Shown here piece by piece: positions 25,345-36,125 of a stretch of 64,000 nt of DNA. Positions within the stretch are counted from its first letter, which is position 1; every line of letters starts with the position of its first letter. The DNA is from Microbulbifer sp. TB1203 (GTDB lineage Bacteria; Pseudomonadota; Gammaproteobacteria; Pseudomonadales; Cellvibrionaceae), in contig NZ_CP116899.1 in assembly GCF_030997045.1 (NCBI RefSeq), positions 2,119,501-2,183,500 on the forward strand. The letters are read 5' to 3'. Below the pieces are notes generated by a model. It saw only the letters and a program-made list of their open reading frames with translations, did not search any database and had not been told where the DNA came from. Made by a program: the position numbers and the translations under genes.

Positions 25345-26781
25345 ATGGAAGCGACCGAGAGTCTTCCTCAAGCCGGCATGGCCGAGGAACAATCCTCAGC
25401 CTCGCTGGGCTTTATCGTTCTTATCTGCAGCGTCGCCACCATCGGTGGTTTCCTGTTCGGTTTCGACAGCGGCGTTATCAACGGCACCGTGGCCGGACTG
25501 CAGCAGGCTTTTGATTCAGACAGCGCCGGCACCGGCTTCAATGTGGCTTCCATGCTGCTGGGTTGCGCCGCCGGGGCATTCTTCGCCGGGCGCCTGGCGG
25601 ATCTCTGGGGGCGCCGGCAGCTGCTGTTGCTCGCGGCGGTGTTCTTCGTAATCAGCGCCTGGGGTTCGGGCATTGCCAGCGGTTCCGCCGAGTTCGTTTT
25701 CTACCGGATACTGGGGGGGCTGGCGGTGGGTGCCGCCAGCGTGATGTCGCCGGCCTATATCAGCGAAGTGGCGCCGGCGGCCTGGCGCGGGCGCCTGATC
25801 ACCATCAACCAGATCGCCATTATCTCCGGCCTGTTCGCAGCGTTTGTCAGCAATTACCTGCTGGCGCAAACCGCCGGCTCCGCCGGCACCAGTTGGTGGA
25901 TGGGCTTCGAGGCCTGGCGTTGGATGTTCTGGGTGGAAATGCTTCCGGCGGCCATTTTCTTTATGTCCCTGCTGTGGATTCCGGAAAGTCCCCGATACCT
26001 GGTCCTGTCCAGACGGACCAGGCGCGCCCGCAAGGTGTTGGGCAGACTCTACGGCGAAGGCAGCGTGGAGTCCAAACTGCGGGATATCGACGCGTCCATC
26101 GCCGCAGACCACCGGCCGCGCCTGAGCGATCTGCTCGACAAGGCCGGGCGGCTGCGCCCCATCGTGTGGGCGGGCATCGGCCTGGCTACCTTCCAGCAGC
26201 TGGTGGGCATTAATGTGGTGTTCTACTACGGCGCCGTACTCTGGCAGGCGGTGGGTTTCTCCGAGGCGGACGCGCTGCTGATCAATATCATCTCCGGCGC
26301 GGTGAGCATCGGCGCCTGTGTGATCACCCTCAGCCTGATCGACAAGATCGGTCGCAAGCCGATCCTGCTGGCGGGTTCCTTCGGTATGGCCATGACCCTG
26401 GCCCTTGTCGTCATGGCGTTCACCAGCGCCGATATCGGCGCCGACGGCAACTTGGTGCTGTCGGATTCCATGGGCCTGCTGGCACTGGTGGCGGCCAACG
26501 CCTACGTGTTCTTCTTCAACGGCTCCTGGGGTCCAGTGATGTGGACCCTGCTCGGGGAGATGTTCCCCAACCAGATCCGCGGTTCCGGGCTGGCGGTGGC
26601 GGGGTTGTCCCAGTGGGGCTCCAACTTCGTCATCACCATGACCTTCCCGCTGCTGCTGGCCGGCATCGGCCTGGCGGGGGCCTATGGTATCTACCTGCTG
26701 TTTGCGGTTTTATCCATTCCCTTCGTGGTCAGTATGGTGCGGGAGACGATGGGGCGGGAACTGGAGCAGATGGAAGGCTGA
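25345..26781 (+). CDS. Sugar porter family MFS transporter
   Basis: The 478-residue inner-membrane protein is a sugar:proton symporter type of the MFS. Diagnostic sugar-porter motifs are present: GGFLFGFDSGVINGT in TM1, GRLADLWGRRQLL after TM2, PESPRYLV in the central loop, GLATFQQLVGINVVFYYG in TM7 and LIDKIGRKPILL. The substrate may be glucose, cellobiose-derived sugar or another hexose. It converges with a membrane-bound AraC regulator, and the GH3 beta-glucosidase gene lies beyond, which suggests uptake of the sugar that the glucosidase releases. The start at 25345 has GGTAG upstream. Confidence 0.9.
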   Translation: MEATESLPQAGMAEEQSSASLGFIVLICSVATIGGFLFGFDSGVINGTVAGLQQAFDSDSAGTGFNVASMLLGCAAGAFFAGRLADLWGRRQLLLLAAVFFVISAWGSGIASGSAEFVFYRILGGLAVGAASVMSPAYISEVAPAAWRGRLITINQIAIISGLFAAFVSNYLLAQTAGSAGTSWWMGFEAWRWMFWVEMLPAAIFFMSLLWIPESPRYLVLSRRTRRARKVLGRLYGEGSVESKLRDIDASIAADHRPRLSDLLDKAGRLRPIVWAGIGLATFQQLVGINVVFYYGAVLWQAVGFSEADALLINIISGAVSIGACVITLSLIDKIGRKPILLAGSFGMAMTLALVVMAFTSADIGADGNLVLSDSMGLLALVAANAYVFFFNGSWGPVMWTLLGEMFPNQIRGSGLAVAGLSQWGSNFVITMTFPLLLAGIGLAGAYGIYLLFAVLSIPFVVSMVRETMGRELEQMEG

Positions 26782-26826
26782 GCGCGTTTCCCCGAAGCGC
26801 TGATCCGGCCTCTTACAGCGCAATTT

Positions 26827-26921
26827 CGTCGTTCCGGCGCAGGAACGTCATGCCGGACTTGATCCGGTACCGGAACCCAGGTGCCACTAGACTGGATACC
26901 GGCCTGCGCCGGTATGACGAG
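26827..26921. repeat. Inverted repeat between convergent transporter and regulator genes
   Basis: The arms CGTCGTTCCGGCGCAGG and CCTGCGCCGGTATGACG are complementary with few mismatches and enclose TGCCGGACTTGATCC. This is the widespread CGTCATTCCGGC intergenic-repeat type. It lies in the spacer between the convergent genes and could form the terminator for both. Confidence 0.55.
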
Positions 26922-26955
26922 TCAATGAAAACTTGATTTGAAACCACCCCCCAAA

Positions 26956-28146
26956 TCATATGGCCGCAACCTTCTCCGGCTGGTTGCGGTGCCGGTACTC
27001 GGTGGGTGTCATACCCACCAGCTTCTTGAAGAAGGAATTGAAAGTCGCCTTGGTGTTGAAGCCTGAGTCGAGCATGATATCCATCACCGTCTGCTCCGCG
27101 CAGTCCGGGTCCGCCAGGCGGCGCTTGGCCTCCTCGATGCGGTAGTGATTGACGAACTCGAAGAAATTGCGCCCGAAGTGCCGGTTGACGGTGTTGGACA
27201 GCGCTCGCTTGGGTATCTCCAGTTGAACTGAAAGCTGCTCCAGGGTCAGGGTCGGCGCCAGGAAGGGTTTTTCCTCTTCCATATAACGGGTGATTTTCCC
27301 CGCGAGCGCACTGTCCACCGCGGGCTTCTCCTCCGCCTTTTGCTGCGGCTCGTCTTCGTCCGATTTCCGCTCCAGGCCCTCGAACATGGAGGAGTAGCTG
27401 AGACTGAAGAAAATCATCGCGCTGATCAGGATAAAGACCGTGTAGTTGCTGGTGAGCCCCATAATGCGGAAGTCCACCATGATATCCAGTTGCGCAGCCA
27501 GGGTGAGCGCTATGTTCACCAGCACCGCCCAGCTGCGGATCACCAGGAAGCCCAGCACCAGCATCATCAGCCAGGTGAAGTCGATTTTCTCGATATTGGA
27601 ATAGGAATCCTGTATCCGGCGACGGCAGTTGTGGATCTCCAGCAGGCACAGCACGCCGAACACCACCCGCAGCACCTCCCGCCCGAAACCGATCGCCAGG
27701 TTCAGCAGCGTCTCATCGTAGGGCGTGTAACCCTCGAGCATGGAGACTTTTGTCGCGGTATCGAAGCGGAAATAGGAAAAATATTCGAACAATGCGTAGG
27801 CGACGAAGGGCACCAGGTAGATCAGGTCCCGGCGGGTCAGGCGGTATTCCCGGTAGATCAGCGAGCGGGTGTACCAGAGCAGTACCGGCCCTTCCAGCCA
27901 GTAGCCGAAACCGAACACGTAGAAAAGGTTTGGAGAAGTATGGATTGCCCAGTCGCGGAAACCCGCACCGAAATTGATCAGGATGTCCAGCGGTATCGCC
28001 GCCTGGGTGAATAGAAACAGTGCCAGCAGCACATTGCTGATATAGCCTTCCCTGCGGATTACCAGCAGTAACAGCGCAAACAGGGTGCACTGATAGCTGG
28101 TCATCATCAGGACTACATCGTGGAAGTTGAACAGAAGAATATCCAT
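26956..28146 (-). CDS. Membrane-anchored AraC-family transcriptional regulator
   Basis: The 396-residue protein has an N-terminal half of about 230 residues with several hydrophobic segments and a C-terminal AraC DNA-binding domain. The latter contains LTLEQLSVQLEIPKRALSNTVNRHFG (first helix-turn-helix), then DIMLDSGFNTKATFNSFFKKLVGMTPTEYR. A charged, low-complexity linker (KSDEDEPQQKAEEKPA) joins them. Such 7TM-type AraC regulators are thought to sense a periplasmic or membrane signal. It is divergent from the GH3 gene with a perfect 11-bp palindrome between them, and it probably controls GH3, perhaps with the sugar porter. Confidence 0.87.
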   Translation of the reverse strand: MDILLFNFHDVVLMMTSYQCTLFALLLLVIRREGYISNVLLALFLFTQAAIPLDILINFGAGFRDWAIHTSPNLFYVFGFGYWLEGPVLLWYTRSLIYREYRLTRRDLIYLVPFVAYALFEYFSYFRFDTATKVSMLEGYTPYDETLLNLAIGFGREVLRVVFGVLCLLEIHNCRRRIQDSYSNIEKIDFTWLMMLVLGFLVIRSWAVLVNIALTLAAQLDIMVDFRIMGLTSNYTVFILISAMIFFSLSYSSMFEGLERKSDEDEPQQKAEEKPAVDSALAGKITRYMEEEKPFLAPTLTLEQLSVQLEIPKRALSNTVNRHFGRNFFEFVNHYRIEEAKRRLADPDCAEQTVMDIMLDSGFNTKATFNSFFKKLVGMTPTEYRHRNQPEKVAAI

Positions 28147-28240
28147 ATCCGCTCTACCATCGCTCTTGTTTGTTCTTATAAACCTGACGCCAAAGGTTAA
28201 TTGTTAACCAGCTGCCAGGCAAGCGATGACTTCTCATTCC

Positions 28241-28271
28241 GTCCAACTTTGCACTGCGCACAAAGTTGGAC
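28241..28271. promoter_or_regulatory. Candidate operator: perfect 11-bp inverted repeat
   Basis: GTCCAACTTTG (28241-28251) and CAAAGTTGGAC (28261-28271) are perfect complements separated by 9 bases. A further half-site-like GTCCAAAATTG follows at 28272. It lies in the 339-base divergent region between the regulator start (28146) and the GH3 start (28486), where an operator is expected. A transcribed hairpin is the alternative. The rest of this spacer shows no gene. Confidence 0.5.
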
Positions 28272-28485
28272 GTCCAAAATTGTGAAGCGGCGCAAATCAG
28301 GACGATTGTGGCCGGGCCCGACGGGAAAATACCGTCGAGACATCGCAACCCGATTCTAACGATAACAGAGGGAGCACCGGCAGTGATGCTCACTGCCGGG
28401 CCGGCGCATCACCGCGCCTCCGACCGGACGGTATTCCCTGCGGGACCTCCCGCACTTTCACTGAACCCTATTTCCCGGAGTGTCT

Positions 28486-31068
<2,583 letters not shown>

Positions 31069-31080
31069 TGTGATGAAACC

Positions 31081-31125
31081 GGCCGCCGGGACAATCGTGC
31101 CGGCGGCCTGTTAAGCATTTCTTTT
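31081..31125 (+). terminator. Probable terminator of the GH3 gene
   Basis: The stem GGCCGCCGG (31081-31089) with CCGGCGGCC (31100-31108) is perfect and has a 10-base loop. A weak T-rich run (TGTTAAGCATTTCTTTT) follows. It lies 12 bases after the GH3 stop codon and is followed by a family A palindrome. Confidence 0.55.
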
Positions 31126-31194
31126 GTAGGATGGGCAAAGCGAAGCGTGCCCATCGAGGCCGCGGAAGATGACGCTTCGCTTTACCCATCCTAC
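31126..31194. repeat. Dispersed palindrome, family A
   Basis: GTAGGATGGGCAAAGCGAAG at the left and its near-complement (GCTTTACCCATCCTAC) at the right match the copy at 4645-4715, with a diverged centre. Confidence 0.65.
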
Positions 31195-31267
31195 GAAAAT
31201 CCTCCCAGCCCCCACTCCCCCCGCTGGCGCAAAGCAATCGGCAAACACAACACTTACAAAAGTTAAC

Positions 31268-31286
31268 GCAAATCGTTATCATTAAC
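31268..31286. promoter_or_regulatory. Fur-box-like site upstream of the TonB receptor
   Basis: The 19-bp GCAAATCGTTATCATTAAC matches the palindromic Fur consensus at 13 of 19 positions by eye, with the right half (ATCATTA) best conserved. It lies about 70 bases before the receptor start, which would fit iron repression. Confidence 0.4.
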
Positions 31287-31353
31287 TCCCGTATTGGAGG
31301 GCCCCTCCATAGAGCTCAACGACTTCCTAATCACAATCAATCGGAAAATATCG

Positions 31354-33477
31354 ATGGAAATGCGCTTACTGGCCCTCGCCCTGACGGCGGCCACCTGCAC
31401 CACCACATCTTACGCAGACGAAACCAACCGGGATATCGAGCAGGTCATCGTCACCGGCAGCCGCTTTGTGGAAAGCATCGACGAGGTGCCGGTCTCGGTC
31501 ACCGTCATCGACCGGGACACCATCCAACAACAGCTCCAGGTCAGCTCCGAGTTGCAGAACCTGCTGGCCATCCATGTCCCGGGCCTGGGCCCCGCCAACG
31601 GCAGCACCAGTAATTTCGGCACCACCCTGCGCGGCCGCATGCCGCTGGTGATGATCGACGGCGTGCCCCAGTCCACTCCGCTGCGCAACGGCGCCCTGGG
31701 AATCCGCACCCTGGACCCGGACGTTATCGAGCGTATCGAAGTGATCAAGGGGGCCACCTCCATCTACGGCAACGGCGCCGCCGGCGGCATCATCAACTAC
31801 ATCACCAAAAGCGCCGCGGACAGCGAATTCGCCGCCCAGACCTCGGTCTCCAGCCGCTTCAGCGCGGTCAAGTTCGAGGACAGCGCAGGCCTGCGCACCC
31901 AGGGCTCGGTGAGCGGTACCCGCGACAAATTCAGCTTCGTGGTCAGCGCCTCTCGCGATGAACGGGGAGTGGAGCGGGACGCGGAAGGGGACATCATGGG
32001 GACCATCTACGGTCTGTCCGAGAGCGTGACCGAGAACTACTTCACCAAGCTGGGCTACCGGCTGGACGATGAGAAATCCCTGCAGCTCACCTACAACTAT
32101 TACGAAGGCCGGCAGAACGCCGACCTGGTGGATGTGCTGGGTTCGGTCAACGAGGGCACCAAGACCTACGCCCTGCCCCTCTCCGACGGCGACACCAAAC
32201 AGGGCGATGCCCAGGGCCCCAGGGGCAACCACAACCTGACGATCAAATATGTGGACGACCACCTGACCGACAACACCCAGATGACCATCGACGCCTACGG
32301 ACAGAAGATCGAGAACGTATTCTTTTTCTCCACTGCCCTGTCCAATCCGGAAGAGGGTTACGACGGCGGCCAGTCGATGATCAAATCCGAGAAAAAAGGC
32401 CTGCGTTTCAATTTCAACACCCAGCTGGGCTGGGAACGGGTGGATGGCACCCTGACCTACGGCCTGGACGCCCTGAACGACGTCACCTCCCAGCCGCTGC
32501 TCGATGGCCGCATCTGGGTTCCGGAAATGGACATGGACAGTCTGGCCGGCTACCTGCAAACCAAGTGGATTCTGGACAACGACTGGATCTTCAAGGCCGG
32601 CGTGCGCCGCGAAAACATCGACCTGGTGGTGGACGATTACCGCACCCTGAAATTGTGCGCGAACGCGGATACCTGCTCCGTGCCCATGGATGTGAGGGGA
32701 GACACCCTCAGCTACGAAGCCACCACCTACAACCTGGCATTGCGCTATCACATCAACGACCACTTCAGCCCCTTCGCCAACTACTCCCAGGGCGCGGACA
32801 TCTCCGATCTCGGGGGCCTGCTGCGCTCCGCCACTGTCAACGATATCGCCCTGATCCAGACCGAAGCTTCCATCATCGACAATTACGAAGTCGGCCTGGA
32901 CAGCCATTTCGATAACTTCGATGTCAGCATCGCCGCCTACAAGAGCACCTCGGAACTGGGCACTTCCAGCTTCTACAACCCGGAGACGGGGGTGTACGAA
33001 CCGGTCCGCGCCCCCCATAAGATGTGGGGCTACGAACTCGCGCTCAAGTATCGCATTTCCGAGAGCCTAAACGTCGGCGCCAACTACAGCTGGGTGGAAG
33101 GCAAGAACGAGAAGACCGACGAATACCTGGATGCGCGGATCATCTCCCCACCCAAGTTCGTCGCACATTTGGACTGGCGCCCGGTGGACAACGCCAACCT
33201 GGCCCTGACCTATTATCGCGTTGGGGAAAGGAAGCGCTTCGAGCCCGATGAAGACGGCAATTGGGGAGGCTCCTTCGCCCCGGTCAGCGCCTACGACGTG
33301 GTCAATCTCAGCGCCAATTACCGCCGGGACAACTGGAACTTCTTCGCCGGTGTGGAAAACCTCCTCAATGAGAAATACTTCTCCGCCCGCGCCCAGGCAT
33401 TCACTTATAGCGGTGGCGCCTACCACACCATGGGCCTGGGAACCACGATCAATACGGGCGTGAACTACAGCTTCTAA
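31354..33477 (+). CDS. TonB-dependent outer-membrane receptor (siderophore-receptor-like)
   Basis: The 707-residue receptor has a signal peptide (MEMRLLALALTAATCTTTSYA) and a TonB-box-like stretch (IEQVIVTGSR). The plug domain follows (VPVSVTVIDRD to RIEVIKGATSIYGNGAAGGIINYIT), then a 22-strand-type barrel ending in Phe (GVNYSF), the outer-membrane assembly signal. Length, plug style and the Fur-box-like upstream site favour a ferric-siderophore receptor over the larger SusC- or carbohydrate-type receptors, but glycan uptake is possible given the GH3 gene just upstream. The start at 31354 is preceded by GGAA; an ATG two codons later is an alternative. Confidence 0.9.
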   Translation: MEMRLLALALTAATCTTTSYADETNRDIEQVIVTGSRFVESIDEVPVSVTVIDRDTIQQQLQVSSELQNLLAIHVPGLGPANGSTSNFGTTLRGRMPLVMIDGVPQSTPLRNGALGIRTLDPDVIERIEVIKGATSIYGNGAAGGIINYITKSAADSEFAAQTSVSSRFSAVKFEDSAGLRTQGSVSGTRDKFSFVVSASRDERGVERDAEGDIMGTIYGLSESVTENYFTKLGYRLDDEKSLQLTYNYYEGRQNADLVDVLGSVNEGTKTYALPLSDGDTKQGDAQGPRGNHNLTIKYVDDHLTDNTQMTIDAYGQKIENVFFFSTALSNPEEGYDGGQSMIKSEKKGLRFNFNTQLGWERVDGTLTYGLDALNDVTSQPLLDGRIWVPEMDMDSLAGYLQTKWILDNDWIFKAGVRRENIDLVVDDYRTLKLCANADTCSVPMDVRGDTLSYEATTYNLALRYHINDHFSPFANYSQGADISDLGGLLRSATVNDIALIQTEASIIDNYEVGLDSHFDNFDVSIAAYKSTSELGTSSFYNPETGVYEPVRAPHKMWGYELALKYRISESLNVGANYSWVEGKNEKTDEYLDARIISPPKFVAHLDWRPVDNANLALTYYRVGERKRFEPDEDGNWGGSFAPVSAYDVVNLSANYRRDNWNFFAGVENLLNEKYFSARAQAFTYSGGAYHTMGLGTTINTGVNYSF

Positions 33478-33497
33478 TGAAGACAGATTTCCTCATT

Positions 33498-33583
33498 GTA
33501 GGAGCGGCGGGGCGGCCATCCGCCCATGGCCGCGATCAGAATGCGCTACGAAGCCAATCTGTCGCGGACCACGAGCCGCTCTC
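33498..33583. repeat. Dispersed palindrome, family B (decayed copy)
   Basis: This copy begins GTAGGAGCGGCGGGGCGG, contains CATGGCCGCGATCAGAATGC, and ends GAGCCGCTC. It matches the family B layout seen at 12942-13017, with many substitutions in the right arm. Confidence 0.5.
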
Positions 33584-33612
33584 TTTTGATCGAGGTTGAA
33601 AACCCAGAAGTT

Positions 33613-33684
33613 GTAGGATAGGCAAAGCACAGCCTGCCCATCTTCCACTGCCTTGATGGGCACGCTGCGCTTTGCCCATCCTAC
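33613..33684. repeat. Dispersed palindrome, family A
   Basis: GTAGGATAGGCAAAGCACAG at the left pairs with GCTGCGCTTTGCCCATCCTA at the right. It is the third copy of the family in the window. Confidence 0.65.
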
Positions 33685-33727
33685 AAAATTTCCAAGTACG
33701 GAGATTTTCTGGAGGACCGTCTCCCCC

Positions 33728-34018
33728 TTACAACTCATCGGGAATTTCGGCCTCCACCAGCTTCGCCAACAGGGTGAGCGACTCCTGCCAGCCGAGATAG
33801 CAAGCCTCAGGCGGAATAACATCGGGAACCCCTTCCTGAGTGATATTCAGCTCAGTCCCACAGGACACCTCCTTAAAGGTGATCGTCACCTGCATCTCAC
33901 CGGGAAGATTCGGATCGTCGAACTTGTCGGTGTAGCGCAACTTTTCATTTTGCACCAACTCGACATACTCCCCACCGAAGGAATGGCTACTGCCCGTAGT
34001 GAAATTCGTGAACGACAT
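33728..34018 (-). pseudogene. 5-prime-truncated SRPBCC (AHSA1-like) gene
   Basis: The 96-codon frame encodes only the C-terminal two thirds of an SRPBCC/AHSA1-type fold: SFGGEYVELVQNEKLRYTDKF, MQVTITFKEVSCGTELNITQEG, then the final helix GWQESLTLLAKLVEAE. Complete members are about 140-160 residues and start with a VDALTDPELLxRW-type strand-helix unit that is absent here; nothing like it is found in the 60 bases upstream. The molybdenum-carrier-like gene ends 64 bases away. It is probably a gene remnant, though a short functional protein is not excluded. Confidence 0.6.
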
Positions 34019-34081
34019 TTTGTGGTCAGCATCCCTGCCTCATACGGCCCCGGGAGAGGGGTATCTCTCCCTTCCGCTTTA

Positions 34082-34549
34082 TTAGTATGTTGATTGCTTT
34101 ATAACCAGGCCAATCGCCTGCTTCACATACTCATACATTTCAGGGCAGCCACTTTGTCTCGGTCCGGCAGTATTCAGGACCTCTATATCGAACTCTTTCA
34201 CAAAGCGCGCCAGAAGCGCTGCTGCAGTTTCCGGATTGACGAGTTCGATATCAATCAATTTATATGGCTTACCCAATCTGACACAAAAAATCGCTGTCAA
34301 CTCGGTGCCGCCTTTTAAATACGACTTATAAAAGATGGCGGTACCGTCAGAGTCCTCAACATTCTTCCTGGTACGCTGCCGATAACCGCCACTGATCTCG
34401 ACCAGAGGATAGGAATCACTTATCGGTCCGTCTTCGGCCATCCTTCCGGCCGGGCAGGCTCCACCAATCGGGAACCCCGCCTCAAGGCCGGCATCCAGTG
34501 CCGCTCTATCGGCGCCGGTTTGACCTCCACTTATGATTTTTGAAAGCAT
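34082..34549 (-). CDS. Putative molybdenum carrier/SLOG-like nucleotide-binding protein
   Basis: The 155-residue protein starts with LSKIISGGQTGADRAALDAG, a Rossmann-like glycine-rich loop, then PIGGACPAGRMAEDGPI and NVEDSDGTAIFY. These are the hallmarks of the putative molybdenum-carrier (YpsA/LOG-related) family. In this family a nucleotide or cofactor ligand is expected, but the cellular role is not firmly known. I chose the ATG at 34549, with GGA 7 bases upstream; the frame extends to a TTG at 34561. It probably forms a unit with the truncated SRPBCC gene downstream. Confidence 0.75.
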   Translation of the reverse strand: MLSKIISGGQTGADRAALDAGLEAGFPIGGACPAGRMAEDGPISDSYPLVEISGGYRQRTRKNVEDSDGTAIFYKSYLKGGTELTAIFCVRLGKPYKLIDIELVNPETAAALLARFVKEFDIEVLNTAGPRQSGCPEMYEYVKQAIGLVIKQSTY

Positions 34550-34734
34550 TCTGAAATCCAAAGCAGGCTATGTCGGTTAAGCAACCCTACCGCAAATCGC
34601 CGGCAGACAGTGCAGATAATTTCATGGACTCCAGCAATCTGCTTAATTTCCAAGTGATGACTGCCATTAGTTTTTTCCTGCCGCTAACCCTGGCGCTTGA
34701 AATGTCATAAGGCCTGCCTCTTCGTGTGAAGCAT

Positions 34735-34763
34735 TTGGCAAAAATGAGATTTCAAACTATTCA
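34735..34763 (+). promoter_or_regulatory. Candidate sigma-70 promoter of the expansin gene
   Basis: TTGGCA (34735-34740) and TATTCA (34758-34763) are 17 bp apart, about 70 bases before the expansin start. This was found by eye. The rest of the 34550-34835 spacer shows no gene or clear structure. Confidence 0.3.
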
Positions 34764-34835
34764 AGACGACCATCCACTATAGACTGGCCGCAAGTTTCTC
34801 TCGTCATACATATTACATTTAAAAGGGATATCCCC

Positions 34836-35957
34836 ATGAGGATTATGAAGGAAGTTAAGCCATTCCTGGCTCTGTGCCTTCTGGCACTTGGTACTTCCGT
34901 TCAGGCCGACAGCTCAACACACACTGGAGAGGGCACTTTTTACGGATATGGTGGTGGTGGCAACTGCAGTTTCGAGACAGTGCCGGATAACATCCTGACC
35001 GCAGCCATGAACGCGACCGATTACGCCGGTTCAGCCGCCTGCGGCGGAGTTATCGTAGTGACCAGTATCGATACGGGCCTCAGTGTAACAGTTCGCATCG
35101 ATGATCAATGCCCGGAATGTGCAGAAGGCGATGTCGACCTGGATCAGGATGCGTTTGCCCAAATTGATGACATAACAAAAGGCCGGATCCCGATCAGCTG
35201 GAACTATATTGCCAACCCGGTAGCGGGCAATATGAAACTCTATTTCAAAGAGGGTTCCAGCCAGTGGTGGACCGCAGTCCAGGTCAGAGATCATCTTTAC
35301 CCGATATCCGCATTGGAGTATCGCATCACCGGTTCCAGCGATACTTATACCCTCCTCCCCCGGGAGCCCTATAACTACTTCGTTGCCACCAGTGGCTTTG
35401 GTGTCGGCCCCTACGACTTTCGGATCACCGACTTTTGGGGGCAGACAGTGGAAGTCGGCGGTATCTCGCTGGTGCTGAACACGGAAATTGATACCGGCAC
35501 TCAGTTTTCTGAAGTGTCTGGCGGAAGCAGTGGCAGTTCCTCCAGCAGCGGTTCCTCGAGCAGTAGTTCCTCGAGCAGTAGTTCCTCGAGCAGTAGTTCC
35601 TCGAGCAGTAGTTCTTCGAGCAGTAGTTCTTCCAGCAGTAGCTCCTCTTCCAGCGGTGGTTCTTCCAGCAGTAGCTCCTCTTCCAGCGGTGGTACCACTG
35701 GAGATGCCCAAACCTCTATCCGCACCGACAACTCCTGGGATACCGGCTATTGCGCCACTGTGACGGTTACCAATCCGAACAGCACGGCTCTGACCTGGAC
35801 AGTGGAGCTCGATATTGGTGCAACCGTAACGTCGGTTTGGAGTGCTGAATGGTCGCAGGCGGGTACGGTTCTTACGGCATCGGGCGTTTCCTGGAATGCG
35901 ACATTGGATGCTGACGCATCGACTGAGTTTGGGTTCTGCGGGAGCTACGAGCTATGA
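34836..35957 (+). CDS. Bacterial expansin (EXLX-type) with poly-Ser linker and CBM2
   Basis: This 373-residue secreted, non-hydrolytic cell-wall-loosening protein has a signal peptide ending near VQADSSTHTG. Domain 1 is a double-psi barrel (GEGTFYGYGGGGNCSF to CGGVIVVTS). It includes the RIDDQCPECAEGDVDLDQDAF segment with the Asp essential in EXLX proteins, and the IPISWNYI end. Domain 2 (about residues 130-225) is the beta-sandwich CBM63-like half. A serine-rich linker (about residues 229-287) leads to a C-terminal CBM2-like domain (WDTGYCATVTVTNPN to GFCGSYEL). AAGGG lies 8 bases before the start. It probably promotes cellulose access for the neighbouring glycosidases. Confidence 0.87.
   Translation: MRIMKEVKPFLALCLLALGTSVQADSSTHTGEGTFYGYGGGGNCSFETVPDNILTAAMNATDYAGSAACGGVIVVTSIDTGLSVTVRIDDQCPECAEGDVDLDQDAFAQIDDITKGRIPISWNYIANPVAGNMKLYFKEGSSQWWTAVQVRDHLYPISALEYRITGSSDTYTLLPREPYNYFVATSGFGVGPYDFRITDFWGQTVEVGGISLVLNTEIDTGTQFSEVSGGSSGSSSSSGSSSSSSSSSSSSSSSSSSSSSSSSSSSSSSSSSSGGSSSSSSSSSGGTTGDAQTSIRTDNSWDTGYCATVTVTNPNSTALTWTVELDIGATVTSVWSAEWSQAGTVLTASGVSWNATLDADASTEFGFCGSYEL
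35530..35693 (+). repeat. Tandem serine-codon repeat in the expansin linker
   Basis: Imperfect 15-bp tandem units (TCCTCGAGCAGTAGT and variants) run through the linker, followed by longer TCTTCCAGCAGTAGC units split by GGTGGT. The tract is coding and in frame (poly-Ser), not an intergenic array. Length change by replication slippage would keep the frame. Confidence 0.8.
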
Positions 35958-36125
35958 ACCCGGCAGCCAAAAAGATCATCCTTGACCTGTTTGGTTATTG
36001 CCCCTGAAATACTGAGGGCTCGCGCCGGCCTCCGGTCGGCGGCGGCACTTTGTGCCGCATTAACCTGGCGACCTGTTTGGTTGTCGGGTTAATAATTTAA
36101 TAATAAATAACTAGGGAGAGGTTTT

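Noticed and set aside
35530..35693. Regular short direct repeats resembling a CRISPR-like or satellite array
   Set aside because: The units are 15 bp, in frame, and encode the poly-Ser linker of the expansin. There are no spacers and no cas genes.
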